Program-made: the position numbers and the translations under genes
In this document: piece by piece, positions 8,918-20,735 of the stretch
Layout of the letters: each line of letters begins with the position of its first letter
How positions within the stretch are numbered: position 1 is the stretch's first letter
Notes under the pieces: generated by a model
The model's input: the letters and a program-made list of their open reading frames with translations, nothing else
The model's database searches: none
What the model was told of the DNA's origin: nothing
NCBI RefSeq assembly: GCF_042453785.1
Contig: NC_091665.1
Span: 28,010,501 to 28,074,500 of the forward strand
DNA: 64,000 bases
Origin: Malus domestica
Taxonomy: Eukaryota; Streptophyta; Magnoliopsida; Rosales; Rosaceae
Direction: 5' to 3'

Positions 8918-10950
8918 ATTTCCTTTTTTATTTTAGGTTTAGATTGTTTCATGTAGATCAGTCGATAGATCGAATTTTAACCCATATTAAATTGAAATCA
9001 GACTTAATTAATATAGTATGGATTGTGGTTTTCAATCTAATTATAATTACAAATGAATTTGGATATGTATAGAGGTTGATCGCATCGGATCATTTATAAC
9101 ATATTATTTATTGGGAAAATTAGGTTCACATCATTCTTTTTGTTACTCCATTGATTAAAATCCTATTCATTTTCAAATTTTTATCAAGGTCCTTGGGTAT
9201 TAATAACATCATTAATTATTTAAATAATAAAATATTTTTATTTTTAAATATATTCCTTTAATGTTAAAAATGTTACAATTAGTATATTTATATTTATGGC
9301 TAAATTTTTTTATCATATATTTTTATTTTTAGTTTGTACCTATTTTTTATTTGCAAATATTTTTTAATTTGTACCAATTTTCTTTTCATTTTTAATTTGT
9401 ACCCATATATAAGCTTCTTTTTGTGCCCATATTTTTTAAAGTTTTATTTGTGTTTGTACCCATGTGTATACCGTCACGTGACATTTAATCAATGATAGAA
9501 AAATTACATATGGTATATTTATGTTTTATGCCTAAACTTTGTATCATATATTTATATTTTTCGTCTGTACCCACTTTTAATTTGCAACATTTTTTTTAAA
9601 TTTGTAGTATTTTCTTTTTAGTTTTATTTTGTACCCATGTATTAATTTCTTTTAGCACCTATATTTTTAAAAATTCATTTGTATTCATAATTTTTAATTT
9701 TTTATCTGTACCCTAATTTATTTCTAATGTACCCATTCTTCTTTATCAATGTACCACTTTGTTATATGTGAAATGTACCAATTTTTTTAACACTATGGAT
9801 AAATTCTTTTGCCATTTATTATTTATTATTTTTACATAGTTTTTATCCATTTATTCAATCAAAATGTTTGAATTTTTTTATTGTAACCGTTTCTAATAGT
9901 ATTATAATGAGGGATTTTAAATTTATAGGATTATAAATCTCATAAAATATCAAACAATTAATGTCAAAACTATAAAAATATAAATATTAATAGTAATATA
10001 ATGAGGTGTACAAAGTCAAGGGACCTTGATCAAACTTTGAATATTATTAAGATTTTAATCAACGAATGTTAAGGATTAGGGACCGCATCCAAAGTATCCC
10101 TTTATTATTTGTATTTGGGTCTTGGATTCAGTAATTACTTTTCTTGTTTGTATTTGGGCTTTGGATTGAGATAGGTGAACACTAAGGCGGTCATGTGAAT
10201 CAAGTCACAAGGAAAAATAATGAAATGGCATCACAACGCCAACATGTTGTTGAAAAAAGTAAGACTATGGAGAAGATTAATTGTTGTCCAAATTAGGGAT
10301 AAAATTCAAACAAAAAGAGGAAGGAAAAAAATTTGATGTCTATATTAGGAATTGTTGACCCTAAAAGTGCAAAGCCTATGTGGGACATAAGTCGAGTAAC
10401 TATTGAACTAACTACTTTCTTATGAATGCGAGCGTGCCACCTCACGACTGAGCTCGGTCAGGCGAGTAGAATGGATGTTGTGGTGTTGCTGAATGCGCTG
10501 CTGATTTATGCACCTGAGCAATTACAGTCGAGGAGGGAATGCATCTATGCCTAGAGTTCTCGAACCTGAAGACAATGTTGCTTAATTCACTGTGAAGTTC
10601 AGGATCTTCTGCATCGAGTTTTGTTGCTTCAACTATATTCGTAAGTGCGCCGAATCAGTATCAAACTCTATGGGAAAAGATACTAAAAAAATGCCTTTAT
10701 GGTGAAACATGGTTCGGCTATTTGAATGCCGAAGTACAAAGTGACCTGAGAATAACCGACCATAGAATAGTTCATTTCAATGAGAAGCTAATGAAGTGAC
10801 CTCTTTGGCCTAAAGAATTGAGAATTCTTCGCCGACATAGACTTGTATAAATAATCAACCAACCAGAAGCAGTCCTATTTACTTGTCCAAATTAAAGATG
10901 TTCCTAAATCGCCTGATTCTATAGCTCTAGTGTTGTTTACTTATCTAAAC
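8918..10950. repeat. Duplicated intergenic block (paralog of 21715-22760) with an AT-rich insertion
   Basis: 8930-9112 matches 21715-21912 and 10130-10945 matches 21905-22745, for example the words TAGATTGTTTCATGTAGA and GAGCTCGGTCAGGCGAGTAGA. Between them, copy 1 has an extra AT-rich stretch (see 9113-10128). No ORF of interest. The block marks the distal end of each tandem unit. Confidence 0.7.
9113..10128. mobile_element. AT-rich non-autonomous element inserted in duplicated block
   Basis: Absent from the paralogous block at 21905, so it is an insertion in copy 1 or a deletion from the other. It contains many repeats of TTTGTACC(C)/ATGTACCC and begins and ends with mutually similar phrases (ATTGATTAAAATCC near 9150 and reverse-complement-like GATTTTAATCAACG near 10055), suggesting terminal inverted repeats. 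The flanks TATTTATTG and TATTATTTG look like an imperfect duplicated target. No coding potential; a similar composition occurs at 44690-45430. Confidence 0.5.
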
Positions 10951-10956
10951 TATGCA

Positions 10957-11200
10957 TTGGACGACAACCAGAATGCCAACTCACTCAACTGCGACTTGTG
11001 AAAAATAACCGAAGTATCTGGTCTTAGCGCTGAATTAGATTTCATCATATTTTTGCTTTCAAGTTCACCTGTGCTCGAGAAGATGATTGTGGAGCCAGTT
11101 GCTATTGTCAGAGGTTTTCCGGAACTATTAAAAAAGGTGCTCCCGTACGTTTTGGTGTGTCTCGGAGAATGCAGAGATAATATACATGGACCCTTGGTTC
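10957..11200 (+). pseudogene. F-box/FBD pseudogene fragment (last exon only)
   Basis: Matches the third exon of both F-box genes (GACAACCAGAATGCC...CTGCGACTTGTGAAAAATAACC, then TTGCTTTCAAGTTCACCTGTGCTCGAGAAGATGATTGTG). An extra A in the GTGAAAAATAACC run shifts the frame between the two halves. No upstream exons remain. It represents the middle unit of the tandem array. Confidence 0.75.
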
Positions 11201-12986
11201 ACGGTTCATCCATGAAACAAATATGGCAGATACAGGCTTGCTGAACCGAAGTGTGGTTTTGATAGTTGAGTGCTATCCCTAATCTGTTTTTGTCTTCCCA
11301 GTTTAAAATGGTGGGGAATTTATGTTTGGGTACTATTACCAACCATTTTTTTCTTTGTAAACAATAATATTTAGCCATTGCTGACCCAAAAGTAATAATA
11401 TTATGTCATTTCTTGTGTCTGTGTGTAAATATATGTATATATGGATGATTCTTTTTTTACCTGAGACACAAGTAGCTAAAAACTATCAGTCACTGTTGAT
11501 AAATAACTACATAAGCAACAGAATAACCATGTATGATCCACTGCCATATTGTATGTCCTCTTCTTCCATGGCCGTTTGCAACGAACACGTTTGCCAAACC
11601 ATGTGTTTGAGTTAATATTTAACATTGGGCTTTATGATAATGATGCCCAAGCCCAGTTGATAGGCCTGAAGCAATTTGAAGCCATTTCAGCTAAGGCATA
11701 GGCCATGTGTCTATGATTAAAGTGATGGATGACAAAGACCAATTCATCACCAGCCAAAAACATTTTCTAATCACTTGACAAGTAAATAGATGATGACTCA
11801 CTGAGCCACCAGCCAGAAACAGAGCTAAAACAGTCAAGCCAAATCGCCTATAAAAAGAGAAAGGGACATCAGAGACAAAGACACTCAACCAACCAATCAA
11901 AAGACATACAAACTCTGCTCTCAAGCCAGTTCATACCCAGAAAGCTGAAACTTGTCCAGATTCAGTCCTTTTAGCTATAGTTCTCTTAGGAAAAACCATC
12001 TTTTGTCTAGTGTAAAAGCTCTGCTACCTTTCCTTAGTATTGTAGTATCGATTCCCTCGTGTAAAATCTATTTACTTGCCATCTTTTTTAGCATACAAAC
12101 TTCTGTAAACCCAAAGAGAAATGGTTTCAAGAAGTTCAACCTTACCCGACAATGTGAAGTCTTCCCGAGTCTCTTTGTTTGTACTTTTATTTAGTAGATC
12201 TGTCGCTAAATATACTTTCCATCATGTATTCAAGTTATTTTCAACTATTTTCTACTTAAGAGGCCCAGTTGCATTAGAATATGGTTAAGTTAATGAACAT
12301 GTTTTCATTAAAAGAAAATTGTGATCGAGGAAGTGGTTGAAAGGGCCTTGAACTCCCTTCGTTTTAGACATATAAGATTATGAACTAAAAGTCTTTGTTT
12401 ACAAGGCACGAAAAAGAACTTAATACAGACTTAACCCATCTATGACAATCCTTTGATAAACAAGCAGTTTGAGTGACTTGGGGCGCAAGTAATCAACTTA
12501 ACTCACACCCATTCAACAATCTGTAGTACTAAGATAGCAGTGGCACGCTTAGATCCTTGTTAGTTTTGATTGTGAGCCTCAAGGCCTACACCAAAGGCCC
12601 CACAAAGGCACCTTTCAAACTAACTACAAACTCTTCTTGCAGCACACCAAGCAGCAAGAACTTGCCCGACAACCAACAACATGCCACCTCCTTAGGGAGC
12701 TCTGCGAGGGACTGGACCCAAAAATCTTGCCTGAACACCCGGCACAGGTCCGATCAAACACTGAAATACTACAGCTTATGACATTCATTAGTTTCACAGG
12801 AACTGACCATTTTAATTTTTTCAGTACAAGCATAAACTTGAAACACTAAAGTAATTAGAACCCAAACGGGACTTACTGTAAGATCGTAATCCTCTTACTC
12901 TAAATCGGATTAATCGAAGCAAATAAATGTAAATTGTTGATGCACAAAATCAACGAGGACTTTGGTACAACAGAAAGTGTTAAGTT
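11201..12986. other. Intergenic stretch without recognised gene
   Basis: Only short ORFs without recognisable domains. I see no LTR, tRNA or clear inverted repeat. The first 80 bases are F-box 3' flank; the rest is unassigned. Confidence 0.4.
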
Positions 12987-13437
12987 TGTGACCTTTGCTA
13001 GATTGCTCCGGTCACTAGTGTGGATAAATATGTAAATGGATAGAGACAGGGAAGCAAACACAAGATGTACGTGGTTCACCCAGATTGGCTACGTCCACGG
13101 AGTAGATGAGTTCTCATTAATTGTGAAGGGTTTACACAAGTACATAGGTTCAAACTCTCCTTTAGTGAGTACAAGTGAATGATTTAGTACAAATGACATT
13201 AGGAAATATTGTGGGAGAATGATCTCCTTTTATAGAAGAGAGTTTGTAGCTTTGTTTTGACATTGACACGTGTCGTGTTGTGATTGGCTTCTGATGTTGA
13301 CACGTGTCGCACTATGATTGGCTTCTGATGTCGACACGTGTTGCGTTGTGGTTGGAGGGAAATACTTCTGGGTCCTTGACGGTATAACGTTGACCGGTGC
13401 TCAGTAGTTTCGGGATTGGTCAAGTATGGTACAAACA
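12987..13437 (+). mobile_element. Probable solo LTR
   Basis: 451 bp from TGTGACCTTTGCTAG to ...GGTACAAACA, closely related at both ends to 3470-3916. It contains three copies of a GACACGTGTCG-type motif (13263, 13299, 13333 region) with G-box cores, spaced about 36-38 bases and each followed by a TGATTGGCTTCTGATG-like phrase. Flanks TAAGT and TAAAT are close to, but not a perfect, 5-bp duplication. No internal region follows. Confidence 0.5.
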
Positions 13438-13869
13438 TAAATATTGCACAAAACTCATACTCTACAAATCTTAAGGGTTATGAAATAATTTAGCCTCTAT
13501 TCTAAGACTAGAACAATCGTGAACTTTGAATAGATGCACTTAAATATACAAAATCCTGATCAAACAAACTTTACTTCTCTTACCATGCATAGAGTTGTGT
13601 AACACACCAAATCATAACACAAGTGGTTTTTTCTTTCGAAAAGTCAAAACTGTTTAGCAGGAAAACCATCTCGAAAATAACCTACAAATTATCACACATA
13701 GCGTATATCAAATATCAAGGCATTTTAGATAAACGCACAACATTTAGAACATTTTATACTCGTCATTATACAATAAAGTGCTTATGAACCCAAAAACACT
13801 TTGACGAAAAACGCTTTCAGTAATTTTAAAAATGCTTCTAAATGAGCATATTGGAAGAGGTTTAAAGCT
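13438..13869. other. Unassigned AT-rich stretch
   Basis: No ORF or repeat structure I can name. Confidence 0.4.
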
Positions 13870-14050
13870 CTTTTGGCTTTTGGATAGTCATAGCTATGCG
13901 TCCTAAGCCATAATTTGTGTTATGGCATTAACCAAAAGAAAGGTTTTGTTTAGATTGCTTTTGGAGTATAGCACGCGACAATTCTAAGCCGTAGAACGGT
14001 GAGTGTTAGAGCAAAACTAATCTCCTTTCTAACATGTGGAGTTTTGGAGG
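13870..14050. repeat. Remnant of F-box/PARN intergenic spacer, middle unit
   Basis: Matches 2512-2655 and 17760-17885, including AACCAAAAGAAAGGTTTTGTTTAGATT and TCTCCTTTCTAACATGTGGAG in degraded form. It sits between the F-box fragment at 10957 and the PARN tail fragment at 14818, in the expected order. Confidence 0.65.
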
Positions 14051-14817
14051 AACCGGACCCTATCCGTTTTAAATAGTAACAGGTCGGACTGGGCCGGGTA
14101 GAGAGATTTTGAGTTTGGGAACCGGACCTAACTCGACTTGTTTGAAACGGGCCAGTTCGGGACGGGTCCACGGGTTCAATTACTTTTTTTTTTCTTTTTT
14201 TTCAGTTTTGGGCATACTGCCAAACTGCCAGTGTCGTTTTTTCTTTCTCCTCTTCGCATCATCTTCATTCTCTCTCTTTCTGTTTGCAACTTCGATCGGC
14301 CTTAATGCCGTCGCTTCACGATTTGGGAACACGTCTCCACCTTTTCCCAATCTTTGACTTTTTCACACTTACTTGTATTTAGTTCGTCGGATCTAATGGT
14401 TTCTCAACTTGCAAGTGTTGGGAGGCGACGGATCTACAATATTGTCATCATATTGGACTTCAGACTTGGGAAAGAAGGAGAAGGAGTCGATGAGGCTTTT
14501 CAAGTTGGGAACTGAAACGGCTGATTAAAGAGGGTTGGGAAGATGGGTTGATTAAGGACCGTCAATAGAGCTCGGTTTCCATGCAAATCTGAGTCAGACA
14601 GAGTTAGGCTTCCATCCTTTCGAGTTCGACAGGTTTATTAAATACGGTTCAAGTCGGGGGCCCGTGTCTTCAAAAAATTGGATCCGCCTCGCCCCTCTGT
14701 TTACTTGAACCAGCCACGCCCCGTCCCGTTTTGTATATAAAATAGTATGGACCCGTCCCGTACCCATCCCAAACCGCTATTACCCGCGGGCCCAGGGCCC
14801 GTTTGCCTAGCCCTAAT
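14051..14817. mobile_element. Non-autonomous hAT-like element, left end degraded
   Basis: Foreign to the duplicated spacer: the spacer breaks at 14050 and resumes as PARN tail at 14818. It is GC-rich at both ends with repeated GGACCCGTCCCG / CGGGACGGGTCC phrases and ends GGGCCCGTTTGCCTAGCCCT, a terminus like those of plant hAT MITEs (TAGGGCTRGGCAAACGGG in reverse). The matching left end is not intact. No transposase. Confidence 0.5.
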
Positions 14818-14906
14818 TACAAAGTCATCATAATTAATCATTGAGTCGCTAAACCAATAAATTTCTTTAGAATTTGTATAGCTGAATTAGCTTTCATAAG
14901 GTAGTT
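14818..14906 (-). pseudogene. PARN-like pseudogene fragment, last-exon tail (middle unit)
   Basis: Matches 17895-17980, the last 29 codons of the intact PARN-like gene, with small indels (for example GAATTTGTATAGCTGAATTAG for GAATTTGTTGCTGAATTAG). It proves that a third F-box/PARN unit once existed between the two larger ones. Confidence 0.7.
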
Positions 14907-15382
14907 TAGAGAAACACTTGCATACACTTGTTCGTATACCCCTTCTTCATACTGTTACCTTGCCCCATTGTCTAAACGTTTGGTTTTTTTATATTTTCTT
15001 ATTATCCTATAAGGTTTTGAATTATCTTGTCCACTTGTTATAATTTTATTGGTAGTTATAACTGATAAGTAAGAATTGATGTTAAAATGATTAATTCACC
15101 CTCGAATTTAATGGAATAGGAGACAGAATCTAACGGCAATGAATTAATTAACTAATTTCAAATAATTTAGAAGTTAATTTACCAAAAAAATATATAATTC
15201 GGTTAATTTCAACTCAGTAATAATTCAAGTTAAACAACAATTTAGCCGTTCATATAAAATGCGGGTTTTCCAAAGAAAAAGAAAATCTGTTCACCATCTT
15301 TACAGAAATTCAGTAAACTTGAAGTAGGTGCCGCAGTTTCATCGATCTGGGTTAAATAATTCCCCGTATTCCTTGTCTCATG
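14907..15382. other. Upstream region of F-box copy 2
   Basis: No gene. AT-rich to about 15240, then a likely untranslated first exon ending at CTTGTCTCATG before a strong donor GTAAGTTTT at 15383. Confidence 0.4.
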
Positions 15383-15532
15383 GTAAGTTTTTTGGGTTTC
15401 AATTTTCATGCATTCAACAGTAAAATGCACCAAGTTTTTGTGTGGATTGTGTTCTCCGTTTGTTGTTGGTTATGGAAAGTTAGGGTTTTTGCACCTGCAA
15501 TCTTATTCTTCCTTTGGACTCTAGGCCACAGC

Positions 15533-15566
<34 letters not shown>

Positions 15567-15747
15567 TCTTGTGTTTTGTATGACCATATGAAATTTGGAA
15601 ATTAGTTGTGAGGGTTTGCTTACTATGTCTCTCTGCACAATCTGAATCGCACAAGGTTGGAGTCTAAATGTTCTTAACGCCGCTGAGCGCTGGCCAGTTT
15701 GTTAGATTAATGAATTTTTTGTCTCATTGATTACTGGAATATCTCAG
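15383..15747 (+). other. Candidate 5'-UTR intron of F-box copy 2 with (AT)n microsatellite
   Basis: Strong donor GTAAGTTTTTTGGG at 15383 and acceptor GGAATATCTCAG directly before the ATG at 15748. A perfect (AT)n run lies at 15535-15564. In F-box copy 1 the acceptor side of this intron is kept but its donor side is replaced by DnaJ leader sequence. Inferred from sequence only. Confidence 0.5.
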
Positions 15748-17274
15748 ATGGAAAGAGAACCGCCCAAGTCCCGTTTGAAAGTGTCAATGGAGTTGGACAG
15801 AATTAGCAACTTACCAAGTGACTTTATAAACAAAATTTTGTCATATTTGCCAATTAGGGAAGCAGTTAGAACAAGTGTTTTATCAAGCAAGTGGAGGAAC
15901 AAATCGGCTATGCTTACTCATCTTTTGTTTGATGATCGGTGCACCTCGGATCAAAACCCTACAACCTTTGCAGGCATTGTTGATCATGTACTCTTGGGTC
16001 ACATTGGCCCCATTTACAGGTTCGCGATCACTCATTTCCGACCTCAAGTCGGTAGAGATATTGATCGATGGATTCTTCATCTGTCAAGAAACTCTATCAA
16101 AGAGTTGGGGCTTAATATCAGCTGTGGTGGGCATCGCTACAAGATGCCTTCTTGTTTTTTTTCTTGTCAAGATCTCATTCATTTAGTGTTGTATAATTGT
16201 TTGCTACAACCTCCATCCACATTCCGAGGATTCAGGAGAGTGAAGAATTGTGGTCTTTTTAATGTTGCCTTGGACCAAGATGTGTTTGAGAATCTGATTG
16301 TTTGCTGTCCTCTCCTTGAGAGATTAAAGTTGACCCACTGTGATGGATTAACCCAGTTCAAGATTGATGCACCGAATCTTAAAGTCCTTAAGTTTGAGGG
16401 CGTACTTGAGGATGTTAGTTTTGTGAATACCTTAAAACTGGCCAATGTTCGCGTTTGTTTGACTGCTAATGTTGCAAATGACCAAAGACAGACTGCCGGA
16501 AGTTGTAGCAATTTGCTCAAGTTTTTTGTTCATCTCCCTCGTATTCAATGTCTTCATGTCACAAATTACTTTTTAAAGGTAATGGATTTTGTGGTTTCAT
16601 ACTATCAGTCAACAATCAGATTTTGTGGCAATCAGAATTTGACTGTATTTTTAATCTTCTGCTTTCTGAACCTTTCTGGTCCAGTATTTGGCTGTCGGAG
16701 TCTTGCCAGGAAGGCTACTTCAACCGTGTCTATATATGAATTTTTTTTCTATACATTTAGACTTCAACGATCCGAAGGAGATTTTAACTGTTTTATGTCT
16801 GCTGAGAAGCTTCCCTGCTCTACAGGTTCTTGAAATTCTGGTGAGTTTATTCTGTTCTGTTGATGCATGCATCCTGGTGTTCAATTAAGAATGTCAACCC
16901 AACTCTTTACACTAAAAATTGTAGTTTAGAGTTTGGAGAGCTGTTTTATGTGAAGTTCAAGCATCTGATAATATAGACTTGTGCAGGCCCGGAAAAAGGA
17001 TCAGGCTGTTGTGGGAGACGTGAACTATGGGTTAGACAACAACCAGAATTGCCATCTGACCAAATTGCGAATTGTGAAAATAACCGGCATCTCTGGTGTC
17101 AAAGCTGAACTAGATTTCATCAGGCTTTTGCTTTCAAGTTCACCTGTGCTCGAGAAGATGATTGTGAAGCCTGCTACTACTAACGATTTTCAACTAGTAA
17201 ATAAGTTGCTCCAAAAGTTGCTCCAGTTTAAGCGTGTCTCGGAGAATGCAAAGATATTCTACGTAGACCCTTGA
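15748..17274 (+). CDS. F-box/FBD/LRR-repeat protein, copy 2
   Basis: SCF ubiquitin-ligase adaptor of the At1g13570-like family. Exons are 15748-16578, 16685-16840 and 16987-17274, summing to 1275 nt (424 residues). The N-terminal F-box (LPSDFINKILSYLPIREAVRTS) is followed by LRR-like repeats and a C-terminal FBD-type region. The splice sites are the same as in copy 1 (GTAATG, GTGAGT donors). It differs from copy 1 by scattered substitutions and a 4-codon repeat near the end (KLLQKLLQF). The reading frame also stays open through intron 1, so retention would give a protein without FBD (stop near 16833). It is convergent with the PARN-like gene 620 bp away. Confidence 0.88.
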
Positions 17275-17892
17275 TTCATCCATGAAACATGTTTGGTAGA
17301 TACGATACGAGACTTGCCGGCAGAAACTGAATGCGGGCTTTTGATAGTTTGGTACAATTATCTGTCATGTATGTTTCTCTGAACAATGTCTCAATGTTGT
17401 GGTGCTTTTTTTTGGAGTGATAAGTCTTTTCAAACTGCACTAATAGATATGTTTTTTTTCTTCTTTTCTTTTACCAATCTTATCTCAACTTGGACTCAAT
17501 ATTAAATTTTGACCTGAAATGTCTTGAGTACAAGAGAAGACTAATTTGGAAGTGCTTTGAAATGAATTAAAAGCGCTTTCGAATAGCCAGAAGCGTTCTG
17601 GCAACATTTTTTTGTAGAAAAAATTGAAAGTTATTAATGGAGAAGGGCCGCATACGGTGGTCGTATGCAAGAACCTCTACTGGAGTTACTAAATGAACAT
17701 TTAGAATGCGCTTGACTCAACCAAACTAGAAGAAAATACATGGGCAGCAATTCTGCAGTATTTGATTACCTCCGGAATAGAGGGCAATGCCTGATTGCTC
17801 TCCGTTTTGGGATAGCACGACAACAATTCTCGGTTGTACAACGAGTTTTAGAACAAAACTGATCTCATTTCTAACATATGGAGTTTTACGTA
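17275..17892. other. Convergent spacer between F-box copy 2 and PARN-like gene
   Basis: Shared 3' flanks of both genes; paralog of 1994-2663. No additional gene seen. Confidence 0.6.
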
Positions 17893-20639
17893 TTACAAGT
17901 CATCAAAATTTATTGCTGAGTCGCTAGACCAACAAATTTCTTTAGAATTTGTTGCTGAATTAGCTTCCATAAGGTAGTCCGAGTCCTCCAAGGCTTTGTC
18001 TAGGGACTCCGCTAAATCTGCCTCCCATAAGCCTAACCTGCAGACTCTCTTGTAAGTTTCGTAACTTGATGCTCTTATGCCCTCTGAAGCGATCTCCATT
18101 AAAGAGTCACAAATCTCTTCACTGCTCATGGCATCCAAAAAAGTTTCAGATAAACCACGTCGCCAGAAAACAACAATGGCACAGCTCTTGTCCACAAACC
18201 GAACATCAAATTCTTCAGAGAAGACGGCATGTGACTTGCACAACAAGCTCTTGATCATCCCCGCAGTCATTCCACTTCTGAATCCCCATAAGAATACCAA
18301 TTGATCACAGCTGACCTTTCTCATATTCTTTGTCCAGACTCTGATATCCTCATTGGTTGATTCTTGGGGGCTGTCAGAACACGGATTGGAAATGTTTGTG
18401 TACTCTCTGATGGCTGGAGCCAACATTGCATTGTTAGATACCATAGCATTGTCGGAAATTTTCAGAATGGAGCAGAGCTTTGCAAACAAATAGCACATCT
18501 TCACCACATTATGCCTATGAATGTTGCCTTCACTTTCTGTAGATGACAACCCAAACATTGTATATAGTAAGAGAAGAAGTTAGGTTTGCTCTGAAGTAAA
18601 AAAAATGGCATAACGGACAGCAATCGACACAAGAAATCACAGGAAAACCAAGTAAAACCCACAAGAGCAACAAATATGTGAATTACTGCACTCTCTTCAA
18701 CTGTGTTGCGCGAAAACTAAGGGTAAAATCGATACCTTGAGGCAAAATTTCCATATCAATGGGTGCGAAGTAATGATTATTCAAGTACGAAATAGCTGCA
18801 GGAATATTGGTCATCTTTCTTAGAGGGCCAATATTCTTCATCAGATGGTTGACATCAAGTATGTGGGGAAAAACCGAGTGCAAGGAACCCATAAACTCGT
18901 CTACATTAGTCGGGAGGGGTGAGAGAAACTGTGAATGAATAACTGTGAAATCTGCATAAAGCAAAATTAAACAGTAAGTTGAGAAACTAGAAAAAGAACA
19001 GAAGCCAAGTCAAGGGCATTAATACTCATAGATATTTATTAAACAGAGATACACCGTTAAGGGAATTGTGGGAGACAACAGGTTTCTGTGAAGCAGAAAT
19101 CAAATCGATCACCTCTCGAAATCCACGAACTCTCTTGTTTTGTTCCTCCTCAAGGTTTTGGAGCTCTCTCTGTAAGTAAAACATTCAAGCCAAATGTTGC
19201 GATACAAAAAGCCTGATAATGCAAAATAGAAAGACCTGAAAATCACGTCACTACCTCAAACAAGTCCTTGTCCGCTGTAGAACTTGTCAAAACAACACGA
19301 ACAGCCTGAGTTCCTCCGCCCTTTGCTGGGATTATTAAAGGAACTAGTTCATCAGAGAACTCTTTCAACATCTGCAACCAATGAAAAAAAAATCATTTGA
19401 TCAGATAAAATCCGATTAAATATACCGGCACCAGAAAAAAGGATTAAAAACAACAACGGGTCAACATACATACCTCCAGAGCAAGCTGCACTTGACGTTC
19501 ACTGCAAACATCTAGATTCATGCAGGGTCTTGTTCCGTAAATTTCACTTCCCATTACAATTTTTCTCAAGGAACTCAGCAGAGCATCTGCAAAATGGAAA
19601 GCCAAAACCCTTTTTAACAGAAAATATAACAAAATCGAACGAAAAATAGGGGATGAAAGTAGAATCTAGAACCCTTTTTCTGTCCTTACTATCTTTCTTT
19701 GTGTTTTTACATGCACTTTTCCAATGCTTAACTCGCGATTTAATTCTTTCAACAAAAACCGTATCAGCAACAGTATGGGTCGAAGAAGAGCTCATTACAT
19801 AGCTGCTGGTAGTCGGATTCCCCATCCGAGCTTTAGCCGCAGATTCTTGTGCTCCAGACAAGTATGAAATACCTGTCTCATTACAAAAACACAAAATCTC
19901 AATACAACAGCAAAGTTACAGACTTGCAATATCCCAAATGGTACACTTTCACCAATGCATCGAGCCAAAGTTCTTAGTTTTCGTAATTTCTATTCCAGTT
20001 TTCGTAAAAATATTCACTTGGGTAAAATCATATTCCACAAGAAATTAGGGAGTAAAATGAAATATCAAAACTTGACTTGGGAGGCTTACCATTATATATG
20101 CAGGCATTGAAATCAAAACCTTCTTCCGCCATGGAAGTCAAATGTGATGGTTGAACTGAAAAGCTATAAGTTGGCATCCCCATCTTCAATTCATCCCTTG
20201 GGAACAAGACAAAGTTGTATCTGCACCAAAATCAACAAACCCACATCATCAAATTCCATTCTATATATGTGTATGTATAGGTATAGTGAAAGTGTACGGA
20301 CGGGTAAGGAGTAAGCTTGGAGGCTCTGAGAGTGAATGGGCAGGCGGCGAACTGGAGGAGCTGGAAGCGCTCAGCGGCGTACTTGGCCTTGCAATACGAC
20401 GTGTCGGCGGTGTCGAAGGGCCGAGGGCGGTGCCACGGCGCACGATATGACCCCGTTTTCTGCAGCGAGACGGCCACGAAGTCGGAGCTGGACAGGTGGT
20501 CCTTGAACTCCTCCAGGGACTCGGAAAAATTGGACTTCGTCACTTCCTTCACGGCCCATTTCTTCGAGACATTGGTGGTGGTGGTGGTGGTGGTGGTGCT
20601 GAGGAAACGGCGCCGTATAAACGGAGGCAGAGACGCCAT
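17893..20639 (-). CDS. PARN-like (poly(A)-specific ribonuclease homologue, CAF1/DEDD fold), probably mitochondrial
   Basis: Exons on the minus strand: 20639-20302, 20220-20090, 19872-19690, 19586-19474, 19371-19255, 19169-19055, 18951-18736, 18536-17893; 1857 nt, 618 residues. The start MASLPPFIRRRFLS plus a run of eight Thr (a GTG repeat on the + strand) looks like an organelle transit peptide. The body matches plant PARN-like proteins (the At3g25430 type). In active PARN the first motif is D-x-E; here the site reads AVSLQKTG, so both acids are replaced (Ser58, Gln60), and the last DEDD acidic position in the HRHNVVKMCYLF region also looks lost, while one Asp (DFTVIHSQF) remains. I therefore expect RNA binding or a partner role rather than deadenylation. 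It is the only complete copy in a duplicated array. Confidence 0.88.
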
Positions 20640-20735
20640 GGTTTCGCTTATCTCCAGCTTGAACTCAGCCGCTACCTGTATAATAGGCTTACGACTTGTC
20701 GTTGCTTTCCTCTACGCGATTTTTTTTTTAGCTAA

